Positions 45,280 through 57,462 of a stretch of 64,000 bases of DNA are shown piece after piece (within the stretch, counting starts at the first letter, position 1; each line of letters starts with the position of its first letter). The notes beneath the pieces are model-generated. The model saw nothing but the letters and a program-made list of their open reading frames with translations, ran no database searches and was not told where the DNA came from. Location of the stretch: positions 2,604,001-2,668,000 of the forward strand of contig JAGVVL010000015.1 in NCBI GenBank assembly GCA_018287875.1, written 5' to 3'. The translations under genes and the position numbers were made by a program. Origin of the DNA: Nigrospora sphaerica (lineage: Eukaryota > Ascomycota > Sordariomycetes > Amphisphaeriales > Apiosporaceae).

Positions 45280-46672
45280 GGGGGCAATGCGCGTCTGTAT
45301 ATCCTCTGCTCACAATGGTTTTGCGCAACGAGGCCGGAGCAAAGATGGCCTCGTGGGAAGAGCGGGCAAATCAAACGCGATTAGCGGGCTTGCGGTGTGG
45401 CCGAGATGAAACAGCACCCGGCTTTTCGACTTGTGCCGTTGTGGGTGTTTGCGCCCGGAGAGAGGATGGCGGCTGACAAGACGCGGTACAATTGGCCGCG
45501 CGTGTCGTGGGACTAGGGAGCAGGGCAGCAAGGGCGCGATGATGAGAGGACTACCGAGGTGGTGCTGAGAGCCGGAGAGATGATCGTGGCGTGTTTTGTG
45601 GGTGGTTTGCGAAGCCGATGAGGAGGGGTCGCACTATCGAACTGAAAAAAAAACCCGCTCAGCGCCGGGGACGAGGTGAAATGAGCCGGTAGGGCAGGGT
45701 GCGCAAAAGCAAGTCAAGGACGTGGATTGCTGGGGTCAAGGCTGCTTTTCGGCAGGGGCAAATAGGCAGCGGCGGGAGAGTTGAAGCTGACTATGGGGTG
45801 ATTTGTGAGGACCAAGAGGGTAAATAGGTAGGTGGAGGTGTAGAGGTGAGCACGGGTCGCGCTGTTGTAGTGCTTTCGCAAGTGCGGGCATTGGAGGGAA
45901 GACCCCGGCTCAGCGCAAAACCGGCCTTCGTTGGGCGCAGATCGGACAAGGAGGGAAAAAAAAATCTGGATTGGGTTGCTGTGCCGGCCAACACCAGCGC
46001 GGTGAGTGAAATGGCTTGCGGCGAGGGCGGAGGCGGAGCGCCTGAGAACCAATGGCACCGGCAGTATGTAGGTACCCAAGACGAGCCGGGGTATGTAGAC
46101 GGACGGAATGATGAGTCGTCCGGACAAAGAAGGAGGCAGGCGGGTTGCCTTGTATGGGGGGGGGGGGTCGAATGAAATAGCAGGCGGTGGGTATAGCGAG
46201 TTCCCCCAAGCACCCAAGAAGAAATGGAGGGCAGGCAACCGATATTTGCCTGTATGCGTACGGGCGTAGTAACGATACGGTACCTGGGATGGAGGTGGCC
46301 GTCGCACTGCCCTTGCAAGGCGCCACTCGGGTTGCGTTGGCGGGCAGGCCGTCAGTCCCGCAAGCGAGCAGGTGTTTGGATTTGAAGGGCGAGCAGTCTC
46401 GCTCCTCTCCACCTGAAGACTCTCGTGAATCTCTGGTGGAGGGGTTTGTCGGGCGACCTTCCCATGCGTTTGTGATGCGATGCCTTATGCGCAGAGGCTC
46501 GGAGCGCGCGATCTACGCAAGCGGGTGCGGTGCCCATTTTTAAACTGATGGGAGGGGCATCTGTTCCATGCCCCGGTCCCCAGCCTGAGGGCTGACGGGG
46601 GGGTGGCAACACACCCACACGCTTTCGAGGCGCTACTAAACCTGCTTGCCTCCAGTTTTGCCTACTTGCCTG

Positions 46673-46692
46673 CCTCCTCCTCCTCCTCCTCC
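46673..46692. repeat. (CTC)n trinucleotide run
   Basis: About seven CTC/TCC units lie in non-coding DNA. They are followed by C-rich sequence. No link to a gene is visible. Confidence 0.8.
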
Positions 46693-48103
46693 CCCCAACC
46701 TAGTTACGGCCTCTTTCCTATGGGGCCTGGCCGTTGCCGCGGCTGAGGCAACGATCAGCTTGGCTGTCAGCAGCACTAGCGATGGCTGTCGCGGTCGTGG
46801 ATAGGGCCGGGCGTGTAAAATGACGGCGCGGGTGCCACTGGCCGACCGGCGATAAAGGTATTCGCCGGGAGCGGAACAGACTTGTCTCTGCCGCGCAGCT
46901 GCCTCAGACAGTCACGGAGCCTGGGCCATAAATGGATCTTCTCGGCAATGGGGCCTGCCCCTCTCTCTATCTCCCTCTCTCTCCCCCTCTCTTTCGTTGA
47001 TCCTCTCGCCCCCCCCCCTCCCCCCCCCCTTGGTCGCGACGATGGGTGCCAAGGAGGGAGGAGGCGGGCTATTAATACTGCGTAGTCGACTAGTGCAAGT
47101 GCCGTGTACTTAGTAAGACATGATCGTGGGTCACTGTCAAACCCCGAGACGCCCTGGTCTTCCCAATAAGAAAGGACGGAAACACAGTCACTGGGAGGGA
47201 GGTTCACGATGTGGCAGGGCCGAAGCTGAGCGACACGATGAAATCCGTCCTGTCCCTCGTGCCTCCCGCTTCCGGGCTGTACTGCGTACCAGGCGATGCA
47301 GATGCGTACGACCATCTGGACGGCCTGAACCTTGCTAGGCCAGCAGCGCGTGGAGAACCGGGGTTCTCGATGGATGGATGCGGTCAAGGCTCTATGGAGT
47401 CGATCCCGGCACGGCGAGCCTACAATGCGGCAAAGGCATAACATGCATTTCCTACCAGGTATTTCTTAGTGGCCCGTTAGGAGGGGCGAGAGTCAGGGCC
47501 ACACCCGCCAGGCCAGCCCGCGAGCCCGCGTGCCCACCTCTAGCCCATGCCATGGATCCCATCTCCACGTCCGTGACCACCCTCCCCCCATCCGACGTGT
47601 GCCTCTGCCACCCGGCTTGGTGTTGTAATCGCGTGTGCTGCTCTCCCTGGGCCAAACTACACACAACTATTTCTTAATCTATGGCATCTTCCGATTTTCT
47701 GGGGGGAAAGCCGGGAAAGTAATGAACTACTTTACCATGTATCGTGTGATGCACGCTACGTGCCTCGGTTCCGCCCGAGGCTCCGATCGCCAATCTTGGA
47801 GCAGCTAGGCAGAAACACACACCGCTGTCTCCTGCATACACACGCCCCTAGTTGTTAGACGCTATGCAACTTCCACACCATCCGGGCCTGCCATCCATGG
47901 GCTGCTGATACCCTGGGCGCACGGCCGATGGCGGTTGCCCCGGGTCTTGTTGACAGATGCAACCAGTCCGCACGTCTTTCTCGTGAAGAGGACCTGGTAA
48001 GCAGTAAGCAAACCCCTGCGCGCCCTGCCCAGTAGCCTACCTGTGATGATGGGAGGGAAGCTGAGCTTGACAGTCTCGGCCTACCACACATACATGCAGA
48101 CAT

Positions 48104-48152
48104 ACACGCGCACACGCACACACACACACACGCACACACGCACACGCACACA
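48104..48152. repeat. CA/CG dinucleotide repeat
   Basis: About 49 bases of alternating CA with several CG interruptions. Alternating purine-pyrimidine DNA of this kind may adopt Z-DNA and is mutable in length. Confidence 0.85.
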
Positions 48153-49380
48153 ACAAGAAAAAGCCAATCCATACCTGTAAGCCCTGACGGGGAACACGGG
48201 CCCCGTTAACAACTCATACAAGGGCTGTGTCGCCCTGGGGGGGGGGGGGGGTAATAGACGATTTTAGCAACTGGTCTCGATCCTCATCTTTCATGCTGGC
48301 GTGCCGTGCCCCAAAAGATCCGGTGGGATTCGGGTCAGCATGCTGCTACCGGCGCTATCCATGGTGATTTCCACCCCAGCGTTGTGGGTTAGGTACGAGG
48401 CTTCGCATTGCACGACCCACGCCCGCCAGGCATTCTGTACGTTTGTAGCACCTATTCACACAACACCATCCGCCTCTCGATGAGAACTTCGGTGCGGTCA
48501 AACGGCATGCAGTTGTGGCGGGTCTCGATGGGCAACGGCTTTACACCGAGAACCGAGCGGCCGGGCCTCTCGCACGCACCACGAGCAATCACCAGCGGGC
48601 CAGGTGTGTTTCGCAGGAGGAGCTGTAAGGCAGAGCGGACTCCCATGAAATGGCCCAGATCTTTGCTCGCGGCTGACTCGCCGGCGGCTCGGGCTGGTCT
48701 CTACGCGCAAAGCGGGACCCAATCGCCAACGACCTCAGCCCAAGCCAGAAACGTGACGGTCAGGGCACCTTGATGCCCAAACCCCCCGAAGCCGGGTGAC
48801 GGCGCGTACAACGGACAGGGCGGGAATTCTGGGACTCTGGCAAACTGGCAGTGCTGAGTATGGGTTCATCCATGCCTTACAAAGAGCCGCCGCCACTCGT
48901 AGTTGCCCATTGACTACTACAGGTTTGGGGGCTGTTTCTCGACTCTGTTTTCGGCCTACGGTCAGCCCAGGCAGGGCAGGTGCGTGGTCAAGCAACCTCG
49001 CGTGGTTTGCCGACTACGGGCCCTGCTGGGCTGTGAAAGACCAACAACTACTGGAGCCACGCAACAGTAAGACAGTGGGTGCCCATACACACAGCCCGCA
49101 ATACCAACCTCCTGCCTAAAGCCCCCCACAGCCTGCTACTTGCCGTGCATAATAGGAACCGCAGGCTGCCAATAAGGTGCCACCTGGCGGGACACGCTGT
49201 GAGTGATTGCAAGGCCAGAAGACCGTGGCGGCGACAGTAGCGCGTCGCGTGCTCAGGGGGACTCCCCTCTGCCTTGCTCAGCCTGCATAGTTTCCGTGAG
49301 TCAGAATATGAAGCCAGACAGAACCGACTGGACAGCCGGGGCTCGCGTTCGACTCTACGGCCAAAGATTGCGTGGTCCGT

Positions 49381-50532
49381 CTATTTCGCAGCGGCGCTAG
49401 AATCCACCTGCAGCAGTTCGCGGGCCGCCGCGATCTCGGCGCCATCGTAACCCTGCCATCCCTTCTCCCCTGCCGAAAAGTGACGTGTGATCTCCGCCAG
49501 TTTCTCAGTTGCAAGCGCATCGAGGCTCTGCACGGTGGCGGTACTGGGCAGCGTGACGCTGTCGCTACCCGCTGGCTTCGCCGGCGTCTTCGGCGCCTGG
49601 CCGAGAAGCTGTTGGGTGGTCTTTTGTCCCGTTTCAGTTTCCGTCGCCCCTTAATGAAGCCCGGGTCGCTTACCATTTTGAGGCCATAATAGCCACGCAA
49701 GTAATCGTCGCACAGCTCAATGCTCCGGCAGAATCGCTTGAGTGCCTCACCTAATTGCCTAGGCGAGTCGCTCTGATCTCCCGTCTTGGCAGCCATCAGG
49801 AGCAACTCCCCCAACCGGGCGTGTATCTGGGATTCATCAGCGAGGTTCCCAAGTGGAAGGGAGATGCCGGCAGTCTCACGTTCCACGCGCTAGGCTGCAA
49901 AAGGAGGACCTCCTCAAGTGCGAAAATCGCTTGCGAGTACAGCCCCTGCGAGAAATATATGTCCGACAACTCAGACCAAGCCTCGCTGTCGGTCGGGCTG
50001 AAGTCCAGCAGGGTCACCAGCGCAGCGACGGCGTCGGAAACACGGCCCAATGATCTCAGAAGCGCAACACGGCGTTTGGCGATAGGCTGGCAGGGGGGGG
50101 GTGATATCAGCAGGGCCCGCAGCAGAATCGGGCAGCCGGACGGCGACTTACGACGTTGGTCGGGTTCTCGTCGAGGATCTGGCCGTACTCCTTCAGCACC
50201 AACTCTAGTTTGCCGTCGTCGTCGGCATCAGACTCCTTCAGGAGGCCTATCAGAGCCATGATGCGCTCGTTGCCCTCGCCAAACCGATTCACAAGCCTCC
50301 CCAGGCATATGTGAGCAGCCTCCCGATCGCCGGTGCGCAGGCACGAGTGCAAAAGGTTCTCGTAGACGGTCCATACTTCTGGGGTTTCGGCGGCGGCAAG
50401 CAGTGATTGCAGAACCGATGTGGATATAGCCCCAGCTGAATTCCTGAGGATGTTCGGGGCTTGTTGTGAGAGCTGCAGTGCAGTGGCCGGCGGAAGGTGG
50501 CTTGGTGGCCGGAGGAGAAGTTCGGAAGCCAT
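49381..50532 (-). CDS. EMC2: ER membrane protein complex subunit 2 (EMC2), TPR protein
   Basis: EMC2 is the cytosolic TPR subunit of the ER membrane protein complex, which inserts transmembrane proteins. Four exons are inferred: 50152-50532, 49880-50086, 49674-49826 and 49381-49620, giving 326 residues. All exon joins are phase 0: NPTNV-PIAKRRVALL, PSAWN-IHARLGELLL and GLKM-TTQQLLG, each a conserved EMC2 block. Helical TPR-like repeats run from about 45 to 250. ELSDIYFSQGLYSQAIFALEEVLLLQP and RFCRSIELCDDYLRGYYGLK are diagnostic. The C-terminus ends ARELLQVDSSAAK. The start ATG at 50532 begins the longest frame. The three introns are 65, 53 and 53 bases. The gene is divergent from AP-3 delta. 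Confidence 0.94.
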
Positions 50533-51434
50533 CGCGGACTCGGGGGCAAGGAACCGACCAGTTGCAGGCGGCTATGCTCGATGGACGTATCGTGGGCAGG
50601 TCGCTAGGTGGGAATCCCAGTGTTCGCACTTTGAATGCGCGAGTGGGATGTCGTCGACGTGCTGAGGCGCGGGCGGCGATGGTCTGGATAGCGCTGAGTC
50701 GTGGGCACGGAAGTTGACAGCTCCCTGTTCCCCATCTCTGGGCTGGGGGGTTCTATGGCGGACGGAGCTCCAGCTTCCAAGGTTTAGTCGCGTGGCCGGT
50801 ACCTCTGCCCGCACCTTCCAGCAGCCTGGGTCGTTAGAAGGCATAGTGGGCGTCCAAGTACATTCTACATTGAGGATTGTATGTACACTTTACATAATGT
50901 ACATGAATACCAGCCGGACCATAAGCCAGCAAGCGAGAGTCTGGCTACGTCTTTCGGGGACAGCACAACCATTCCGTACATCATCCTCTGGGTCCATCAT
51001 CGCAACGAAGTACCCTTGAAGGCGGACAGTACCAGTACACAGGTTGCGCGACACCGGCTCACGTCCCGAGCCTTTCCCATCTCCATTGAATCCAACATTC
51101 ATCCATTCCCGTGTGGAGAGGCACTCCATACTCGGCCCCCAACACCATTCACTGTCTACGCACCCCTCGTGGAACACCCACGCCGAGGCAAAGCCCCAGT
51201 CTCGTAGCGCTGGCAATATGACGATGGCCTGCCCGCCCAAACCAACCTACATCGCAACCTCCGACTTGTAGCTTGCCCACCCACTGCACACGCCCGGCAT
51301 CCACATCGCGCAACTCGTTTCGACAGCGGAGCCAGCACCGGCGGGAGGTGCAAAGCCACGCGGCCATGTACGTGATATGAAGAGCGCCGGAGAGGAGGGA
51401 GAGAAGGAGACACAGCAACTTGTCGCTAATCCTG
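50533..51434. other. divergent intergenic region EMC2/AP-3 delta
   Basis: This holds the promoters of both genes. GTACATTCTACATTG and TGTACACTTTACATAATGTACATG form an AT-rich palindromic patch at 50857-50905. A candidate exon/intron just before the AP-3 delta ATG (51366-51451) is described separately. No other gene is supported. Confidence 0.5.
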
Positions 51435-54400
51435 ATGCCCCATGCCGCCAGGTTCGAAAAATCCCTGTACGACCTCATTCGAGGCATGCGAAACCACAAG
51501 GGCAACGAACGAGAATACATCCAAAGCTGCTTGAAGGAATGTCGTTCCGAAATCCGTACCCAGGACCTGGACCTCAAGGCCACCGCCTTGTTGAAGCTGG
51601 TCTACCTCGAGATGTTCGGTCACGACATGTCTTGGGCCTCCTTCCACGTTCTTGAGGTCATGGCTTCGCCCAAATACCACCAGAAGCGCGTCGGCTACCT
51701 CGGCGCCGTGCAGAGCTTCCGTCCCGACACCGAAGTCCTGATGCTCGCGACGAACCTTCTGAAGAAAGACCTGACGGCCACCTCGCCGACTACCATTGCC
51801 TTGCCCACTGTGGCCTTGCCGCACGTCATTACGCCCTCCCTCGCGCTTTCGACCCTATCCGACCTCCTTCCCCGCCTCAGTCACTCGCACGCCTCTATAC
51901 GCAAGAAGACCATCGTGACGCTTTACCGGCTGGCCCTGGTCTACCCGGAGACACTGCGGGCCGCGTGGCCCAAGATCAAAGAGAAACTGATGTCCGCTAC
52001 CGAAGACCCTAGTGTCACGGCGGCTATTGTGAATGTCGTGTGCGAACTGGGTTGGCGCCGTCCTCATGACTTTCTCCCTTTGGCCCCTAGGCTCTTTGAG
52101 CTGTTAGTCGACAGCGGTAACAACTGGATGGCCATCAAGTTGATTAAACTCGTAAGGCAAGCCCTTGACCACCAGGAACGGATCTCTGACCTTGTTCTAG
52201 TTTGCCACCTTGACCCCCTTGGAACCGAGACTGGTGCGGAAACTTCTGCCGCCCCTGACTGACCTCATCCGGTCGACCCCGGCCATGTCCCTCTTGTACG
52301 AATGTATCCACGGTATCATCCAAGGCGGCATCCTGGGCAGCAGCGAAGATGACGCCGGGAGAGAAGAGATAGCGACTCTCTGCGTCAGCAAACTCCGCAG
52401 TATGATTATGGTGGATGGCGATCCCAACCGTAAGTCTTGGAAGGGGACGGCCACAATCAGGAGACGAGGCGGCTAACGATGCCCGCCAACAGTTAAATAC
52501 GTCGCCTTGCTTGCTTTCAACAAGATCGTCGTTACCCATCCTTGGTTGGTAGCCCAACAGGAAGACGTCATTTTGGAATGCATTGATAGCACGGACATAT
52601 CCATTCGCATAAAAGCATTGGACTTGGTCCAAGGTATGGTCAGCAGTGAAAACCTGGTATCGATCGTCAGCCGTCTCATGAGGCAGCTCAAGAATGCCTC
52701 AGTCGACGAACAAAACAGCGCCGCCGTTGACCCTGCGGATCTGGAATCGGACGAGGAGGAGGAGACCAGCAATCCTAGGCGACAAAATGGGAACCACCCA
52801 CCACCACTGCCCGAGGACTATCGAACAGACGTCATCAACCGGATACTCACCATGTGTTCAAGCGACAACTATGGCAATCTGACGGATTTTGAATGGTACA
52901 TTGATGTCCTGACCCAGCTGGTACGGACTGCACCCTCACTACGATTTGTCAGCGACTTGGACGCGGTCGCTGCCCCAGGAAAGGTCGGCGCAGGGGACGT
53001 TTCTGAACGGATCGGCGACGAACTAAGGACCTTGGCCGTCAAGGTCCAAGCCATACGCCCGGCCTGCGTCGAGGCTGCTGATATCATCTTGGATCAGTTC
53101 AACAAGAACGCACCGGTCGGGCACCCTGTGGTTTCTGGCGCTCTGAAACCTATTGCTTGGATCATAGGAGAATACGCGTCGGAGACGGCGTCCCCGGAGG
53201 ACAGCCTTGGGCTGTTACTCCAGCTCATCCCTCGGACCTCAACTCCCGAATGCCTTGCCGCTGCATTGCAGGCTGCTGCCAAGGTGTTTTCGCTGATCGC
53301 CGGGGACAGCTTGGCTTCGTGGACCCCGGAACGCAAATCCAAAATATCGCTTCTGATGGCCAGGATCATCCATGTATTCGAGCCTCTGGCGAAGCACCCG
53401 AACCTCGAAGTTCAAGAGCGCGCCGTGGAGTTCATCGAGTTACTAAAGCTGACGGCCGAAGCTGTCGCCAGCCAGGAGGCTTCAGGATCCGAGGCTCCTC
53501 TTCTACTCACCCAAGCTATGCCATCCCTATTCGTTGGGTGGGAGCTCAAGTCGGTGGCTCCTACGGCTCAGAGAAATGTGCCTTTCCCCCAGGGCTTAGA
53601 TCTGGACGAACCTATAAACCCAAATCTCAACCAACTTCTCGCATCGGCTGACTCGGTCGATATTCCCGCGGACGAAGCGGATGAGTTCGAAATCTACTAC
53701 AACAAACGGCCACCGCCCACGGGTATCTCTTCGGAACCAGCCATCAACCGTCTGGCGGGGAGTCGGGAAGAAACGCCCGGGTCTTATCAACAACCAGCGG
53801 AGAACGCGTATCTGGATTCGGATATTCTCGCCAGGAGGAAAGCCGAGCGCGACGAGAGAAACAAAGATGATCCATTCTATATTGGGGACAGCACCCACAT
53901 GGCTGGAACATCGACCCCTATCCATAACATTCTGCAGAATTCCAACGGCCCTGACCTGGACGTCGACTCAATTCCTATCATGGAGCTGGATCTGAAACAG
54001 CTCAATGTTGGAATCGGCCAGGCGCCGACCCCAAAGCCGCCACGGCCGAAGCCGCGGCAAAAGATTGTGGTCGCAGCTGACGAGAATTTGGCGGGAGGCG
54101 GCAGTTCGACACCTCGCAGCTACGACGCCGGAAACAACACGGACAGCTCAGTCAAGTCCCGCGCCAAGAAGCTGAAGCAGTCAGCGTTGCTCGGCGTGGA
54201 CTCGGCCAACATTGGATCCCTCAATCTGGAAGGAGATCCGGAAAGCCAGGGTTATGATTACGAAGCGCAGCAGCGTGAGGAGGCGGAGATGGCGCAGGCC
54301 ATGAAGGAGGTGGAGCGTCTTCGCCTCGAAATGCAGCGCGCGAATGAGCGCATCCAGGTTGCCCAAGGCGTCGATGCTGAAGGTGCTGTGGTTAAGAAGA

Positions 54401-54615
54401 AAAAGACCAAGAAGAAGGCCATGCCGGCGACGGCCGCCGGCGAAGGTGACAGCGTTGCAGTCACAACCAAGAAGAAAAAGAAAGCGCCGGTTATCGAAGA
54501 GGGCGAGGCCGATCCGGCAGCGGTCGACGATTCGGCAAAGCCCCAGGGGCGTGCAGAGGGTTCCGTGATACCAAAGAAGAAGAAGAAGAAGGCCAGGATG
54601 GCCGAAATTCAATGA
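51435..54615 (+). CDS. APL5: AP-3 adaptor complex delta subunit
   Basis: AP-3 delta is the large subunit of the AP-3 coat that carries cargo from Golgi/endosome to vacuole. Three exons are inferred: 51435-52151, 52201-52429 and 52493-54615, giving 1022 residues. The adaptin N-terminal HEAT-repeat domain covers about 1-560. Hallmarks are FEKSLYDLIRGMRNHKGNE, KATALLKLVYLEMFGHDMSWASFHVLEVM, KRVGYLGAVQSF and NNWMAIKLIKL-FATLTPLEPRL, the last restored by the first join. The hinge/ear is disordered and rich in Pro/Lys, ending with KKKKTKKK-type clusters. The 49-base and 63-base introns have GTAAGG and GTAAGT donors. The N-terminus is uncertain. Many relatives start MFEKSLYDLIRG, and an intron at 51368-51451 would give exactly that by splitting the start codon AT/G (1017 residues). 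Confidence 0.93.
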
Positions 54616-54929
54616 CGCGATCCGACTGTGTCGCTTGAGTGCACGGATGGGAGTACGAATTAGACAAGCATGTTATAGATGAATGGCACACCTAGGGATG
54701 TGAAAGGCCAAGACTCAATTTTTGATAGCACTCGGGAAGAGCGGTCTGCTGTCAATATCCAACGAGAGGGACGCAGCCTTTGCATTACATACGGTCATTG
54801 TTGCCATGAGGTCTCCTGGCCTGCAGGCCCCCACCGTGACCAGCCAGCTGGGCCATACGGCCAGATCAAGAAACGCCGTCTCGCGCCCAAAAGGGGTCGG
54901 CGTGTTTACTGAAACCGAGCTTGCGAAGA
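54616..54929. other. convergent intergenic region AP-3 delta/dipeptidase
   Basis: 314 bases between two converging stop codons. No gene, repeat or clear regulatory motif is visible. Confidence 0.5.
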
Positions 54930-56553
54930 TCAAGATTCAAAGCCGTTGATCCAACCCTGCTCGGCAAACTCGAGGGGGGCCAGATCGTCTTCCATGACAG
55001 GCTCGCCCCGGGCCTGCAGCTTGGCGGCCACGTCCTCGACGGCCTTCCAGACGCGTAGCACGTTGCGGCCGGCGACCTTGGCGGCGTCGTCGTCGGACAC
55101 GCCACGGCGCAGCAGCTCGGCCAGCAGGTCCGGGAAGGCCGAGACGTCGGGCAGGCCCTCAGGCGTGGCCATGATGCCGTCGAAGTCGCTGCCCAGGCCG
55201 ACATGGTCGTAGCCGATCAAGTCGCCGATGTAGGTGATGTGGTCGGCGACCTGGGCCAGGGTCGAGTTCGGCGGGTAGAAGGTCGGGATGCCGTTCTTGG
55301 CGCCCTCGTCGATGCAGGAGATGAAGTCGGGCGAGAAGTTGACTACGACGGGGGGGATGGGGGGTGGTCACTTGTCAGCCACGCCCAAAACTCGGGCCAA
55401 CGGGGGCGGGTTGCGGAGGAGTCTACGGGGATAGGGGGGAGCGGGCAGACGTACCCATTACGACCGAGTTGGTGTCCCGGACCAGCTTCAGCACGTCGTC
55501 GGGCACGTTACGGGGGTGCGGGCACAGGGCGTAGGCCGACGAGTGGCTGAAGATGACGGGGGCGACGCTGCCGGGCCAGCGGGCGGGGCGGCCGCCGAGG
55601 ACGTCGAGCATGGTGTCGACGCTTACGTGGCTGAGGTCGACGATCATGCCGATGCGGTTCATCTCGCGCACGAGGCGGCGGCCGAGGGGCGAGACGCCGC
55701 CGTGGACGGGCGGGGCGCGGCCGAACTCGGGGTACTCCCAGACGGCGGCGTCGGCGAAGACGTTGCCGCAGTTGTGAGTGAGGGTGGCGTAGCGGACGCC
55801 GAGGGCGTGAAAGCGGCGCAGGGTGGCGGCGCTGTTGCCGACCTGGTGTAGGCCCTCAATGCCGAGCGGTGCGATAAGCCGGCCGCGGCGGAAGGCGGCA
55901 AGGGCGTCGGCGCTCGAGATGGCAGGCAGGGCCGAGAAGTCGTCCGGGTAGGCGGCCGTCAGCCGCGTCATCATGTCGACCTGTTGCAGCGTGAACTGCA
56001 CGATGGGCAGGTAGTTGGCCTCGGAGTAGTCGGTGCCGTTGGCCGGGCACGGCGCGTACACGCTCCAGAAGGCGCCGCCGTTCTGCCCGGCCCGCAGGCG
56101 CGGCAGGTCCACGTGCATGGGCAGGCCGGCTGAGGTGAAGGCCTCAGTGAAGTTGGCGCTGCTGATGCGGTTGCCATACAGGTAGCGGACGAGCAGGGGG
56201 AAGTCGTCGTGACCATCTGCGGGGTCCAGTCAGCGTCGGGTGAACGGGAGGCGCCGCCGGACGAGGCCGAAGGAAGGGAGGGGGGCTATGGAACCTATGA
56301 GGGGCGTCTCGGCCAGGATGCCGCGGACGCGCTCTTCGACCGTCTGGTGGCGGAAGCGCGCGTATGCCCGGCAGGCCGGGTGACGGGCGCGCGTGGCCGG
56401 GTGCACAAGGGTGCTCAAGAACAGCACGGCTAGAAGGATGGCGACGACGCGGCGCGGGGACGAGCGCCGGGGACGCTGGGCCGGTTCCGCAACTGGCACC
56501 GCCCCGGCGGAGGGCTCGGACGCGGTCTTTTCGGACATGGCGATGGCCACCAT
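54930..56553 (-). CDS. membrane dipeptidase (renal dipeptidase family), zinc enzyme
   Basis: This is a zinc-dependent dipeptidase of the MDP (peptidase M19) family that cleaves dipeptides. Three exons are inferred: 56295-56553, 55455-56216 and 54930-55342, giving 477 residues. Residues about 36-50 (VVAILLAVLFLSTLV) form a membrane anchor after a basic N-terminus, so the enzyme is probably a type II membrane protein facing the lumen or outside. Zinc/active-site motifs: DGHDDFPLL (first His and Asp), EGLHQVG, the two histidines in VDLSHVS and VIFSHSSA, and GLGSDFDG near the end. The splits restore TPLI-DGHDD and SVVM-VNFSP. The start is the first of two close ATGs (56551-56553 or 56536-56538). 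A (GT)n tract sits in the leader. The substrate is not known. Confidence 0.9.
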
Positions 56554-56574
56554 CCGCTTTCCTAGCGACCCTAG

Positions 56575-56618
56575 TGTATGTGTGTGTGTGTGTGTGTGCG
56601 TGTGTGCTTGTGCGTGTA
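56575..56618. repeat. GT microsatellite in the dipeptidase leader
   Basis: TGTGTG units with CG/CT interruptions begin about 22 bases upstream of the dipeptidase start on the opposite strand, so as (CA)n in its 5' untranslated region or core promoter. Confidence 0.85.
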
Positions 56619-56840
56619 CTATAATGCGGCCGGCCGGAAGTGAGGCTGGCGATGTGCGTGGTTGGTTGGCCCGTTTCCCCGGTGGACGTGGATGGATGCT
56701 GGAGCCGCCGACGTTACGTTGGAGGGGATGTCCTAGTTGTACGTAATGTACCTGCGTGGATTGTTCGGGGCCGCGTTCCAGCCCTTTCGAACAAGCCTGT
56801 GATGAGGGAATGGATGGGCAGGGAGGGTCATTGGTGCTAG

Positions 56841-56865
56841 GGTAGCTACCTAGGTACTTAGGTAC
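56841..56865. repeat. palindromic element GGTAGCTACCTAGGTA
   Basis: GGTAGCTACC (56841-56850) is a perfect palindrome, and it overlaps TACCTAGGTA (56848-56857), another perfect palindrome. TTAGGTACC follows. The core is shared with 34352-34365. It lies about 300 bases upstream of the dipeptidase start. Confidence 0.85.
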
Positions 56866-57462
56866 CTCCATCCCATATCGATGCGCTCCACAGCCCCGCC
56901 ACTTCTTCTTCCACTTGCGCCTTCTCGGGCTTCTTCTGGGGGGGACAGACCATTGGAAGCTTCTAATAATAAAGTCGGTATACAGTATTCCCTGCACTAA
57001 TACGCAACCCCCAGCTGTAGGTAAGGTTGCAGTGAGAGATTCGCCTCATGTAATTCTCTATTGAAATATCCCGAGCTGGTATGCAGCCAAAGTCGGACAC
57101 CTAATACAATATGCCGCCTCCTCGTCTCTTGTCGTGCCGCTGAGACGTTTCATCACCTCCGACACGGCCAGACAGTCAAGCAGCCAGCCACAGTAAGAGG
57201 GTATGCATGCATTAATTACCCATCGAGCTATGTACATACATACTTACACATCATTCCAAGGTTACATCTTGGAGCTTGCATTTATAAAAACTCGTCATCA
57301 ATTCACCCTTCAATCAATCGAACAACAATACCATCGTCCTGAACACTGGTTCCCACGAATGGAACCTTCGCAGCGTCCTCGCCGCTTTGCATATTGTGGC
57401 AACCATATACCACTTACTCGTCCGCTCTCAACTACGAGTCTAATAGTATTAATTCATAATGC

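Larger units (their letters stand above)
45280..49380. other. 4.1-kb intergenic desert
   Basis: No gene is supported. The longest frames (for example 45714-46412 -, 232 codons, and 46776-47444 -, 222 codons) are low in complexity and have no family resemblance. Simple sequence is abundant: CTC units at 46673-46692, CT-rich and C-run DNA at 46960-47031, (CA/CG) repeats at 48104-48152 and a G-run near 48238-48252. Part of 45280-45700 is probably the leader/promoter of the ubiquitin-like gene. Confidence 0.5.
56554..57462. other. intergenic region upstream of dipeptidase, with repeat elements
   Basis: This stretch contains the GT repeat and a palindromic AT-rich element (both listed separately), then AT-rich DNA from about 56960. 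No intact gene is supported. The AT-rich stretch runs into the relic below. Confidence 0.5.

Noticed and set aside
45538..45650. ATGATGA and CTGA boxes in the ubiquitin-like gene's leader region
   Set aside because: No terminal stem, and the boxes fall in ordinary purine-rich leader DNA. No guide match was recalled.
45714..46412. 232-codon open frame on the - strand
   Set aside because: Pro/Ser/Leu-rich without any domain, in pyrimidine-rich intergenic DNA; no splice partner.
49320..49370. CGTTCGACTC resembling a tRNA B box
   Set aside because: No A box, no acceptor or D arm could be formed around it.
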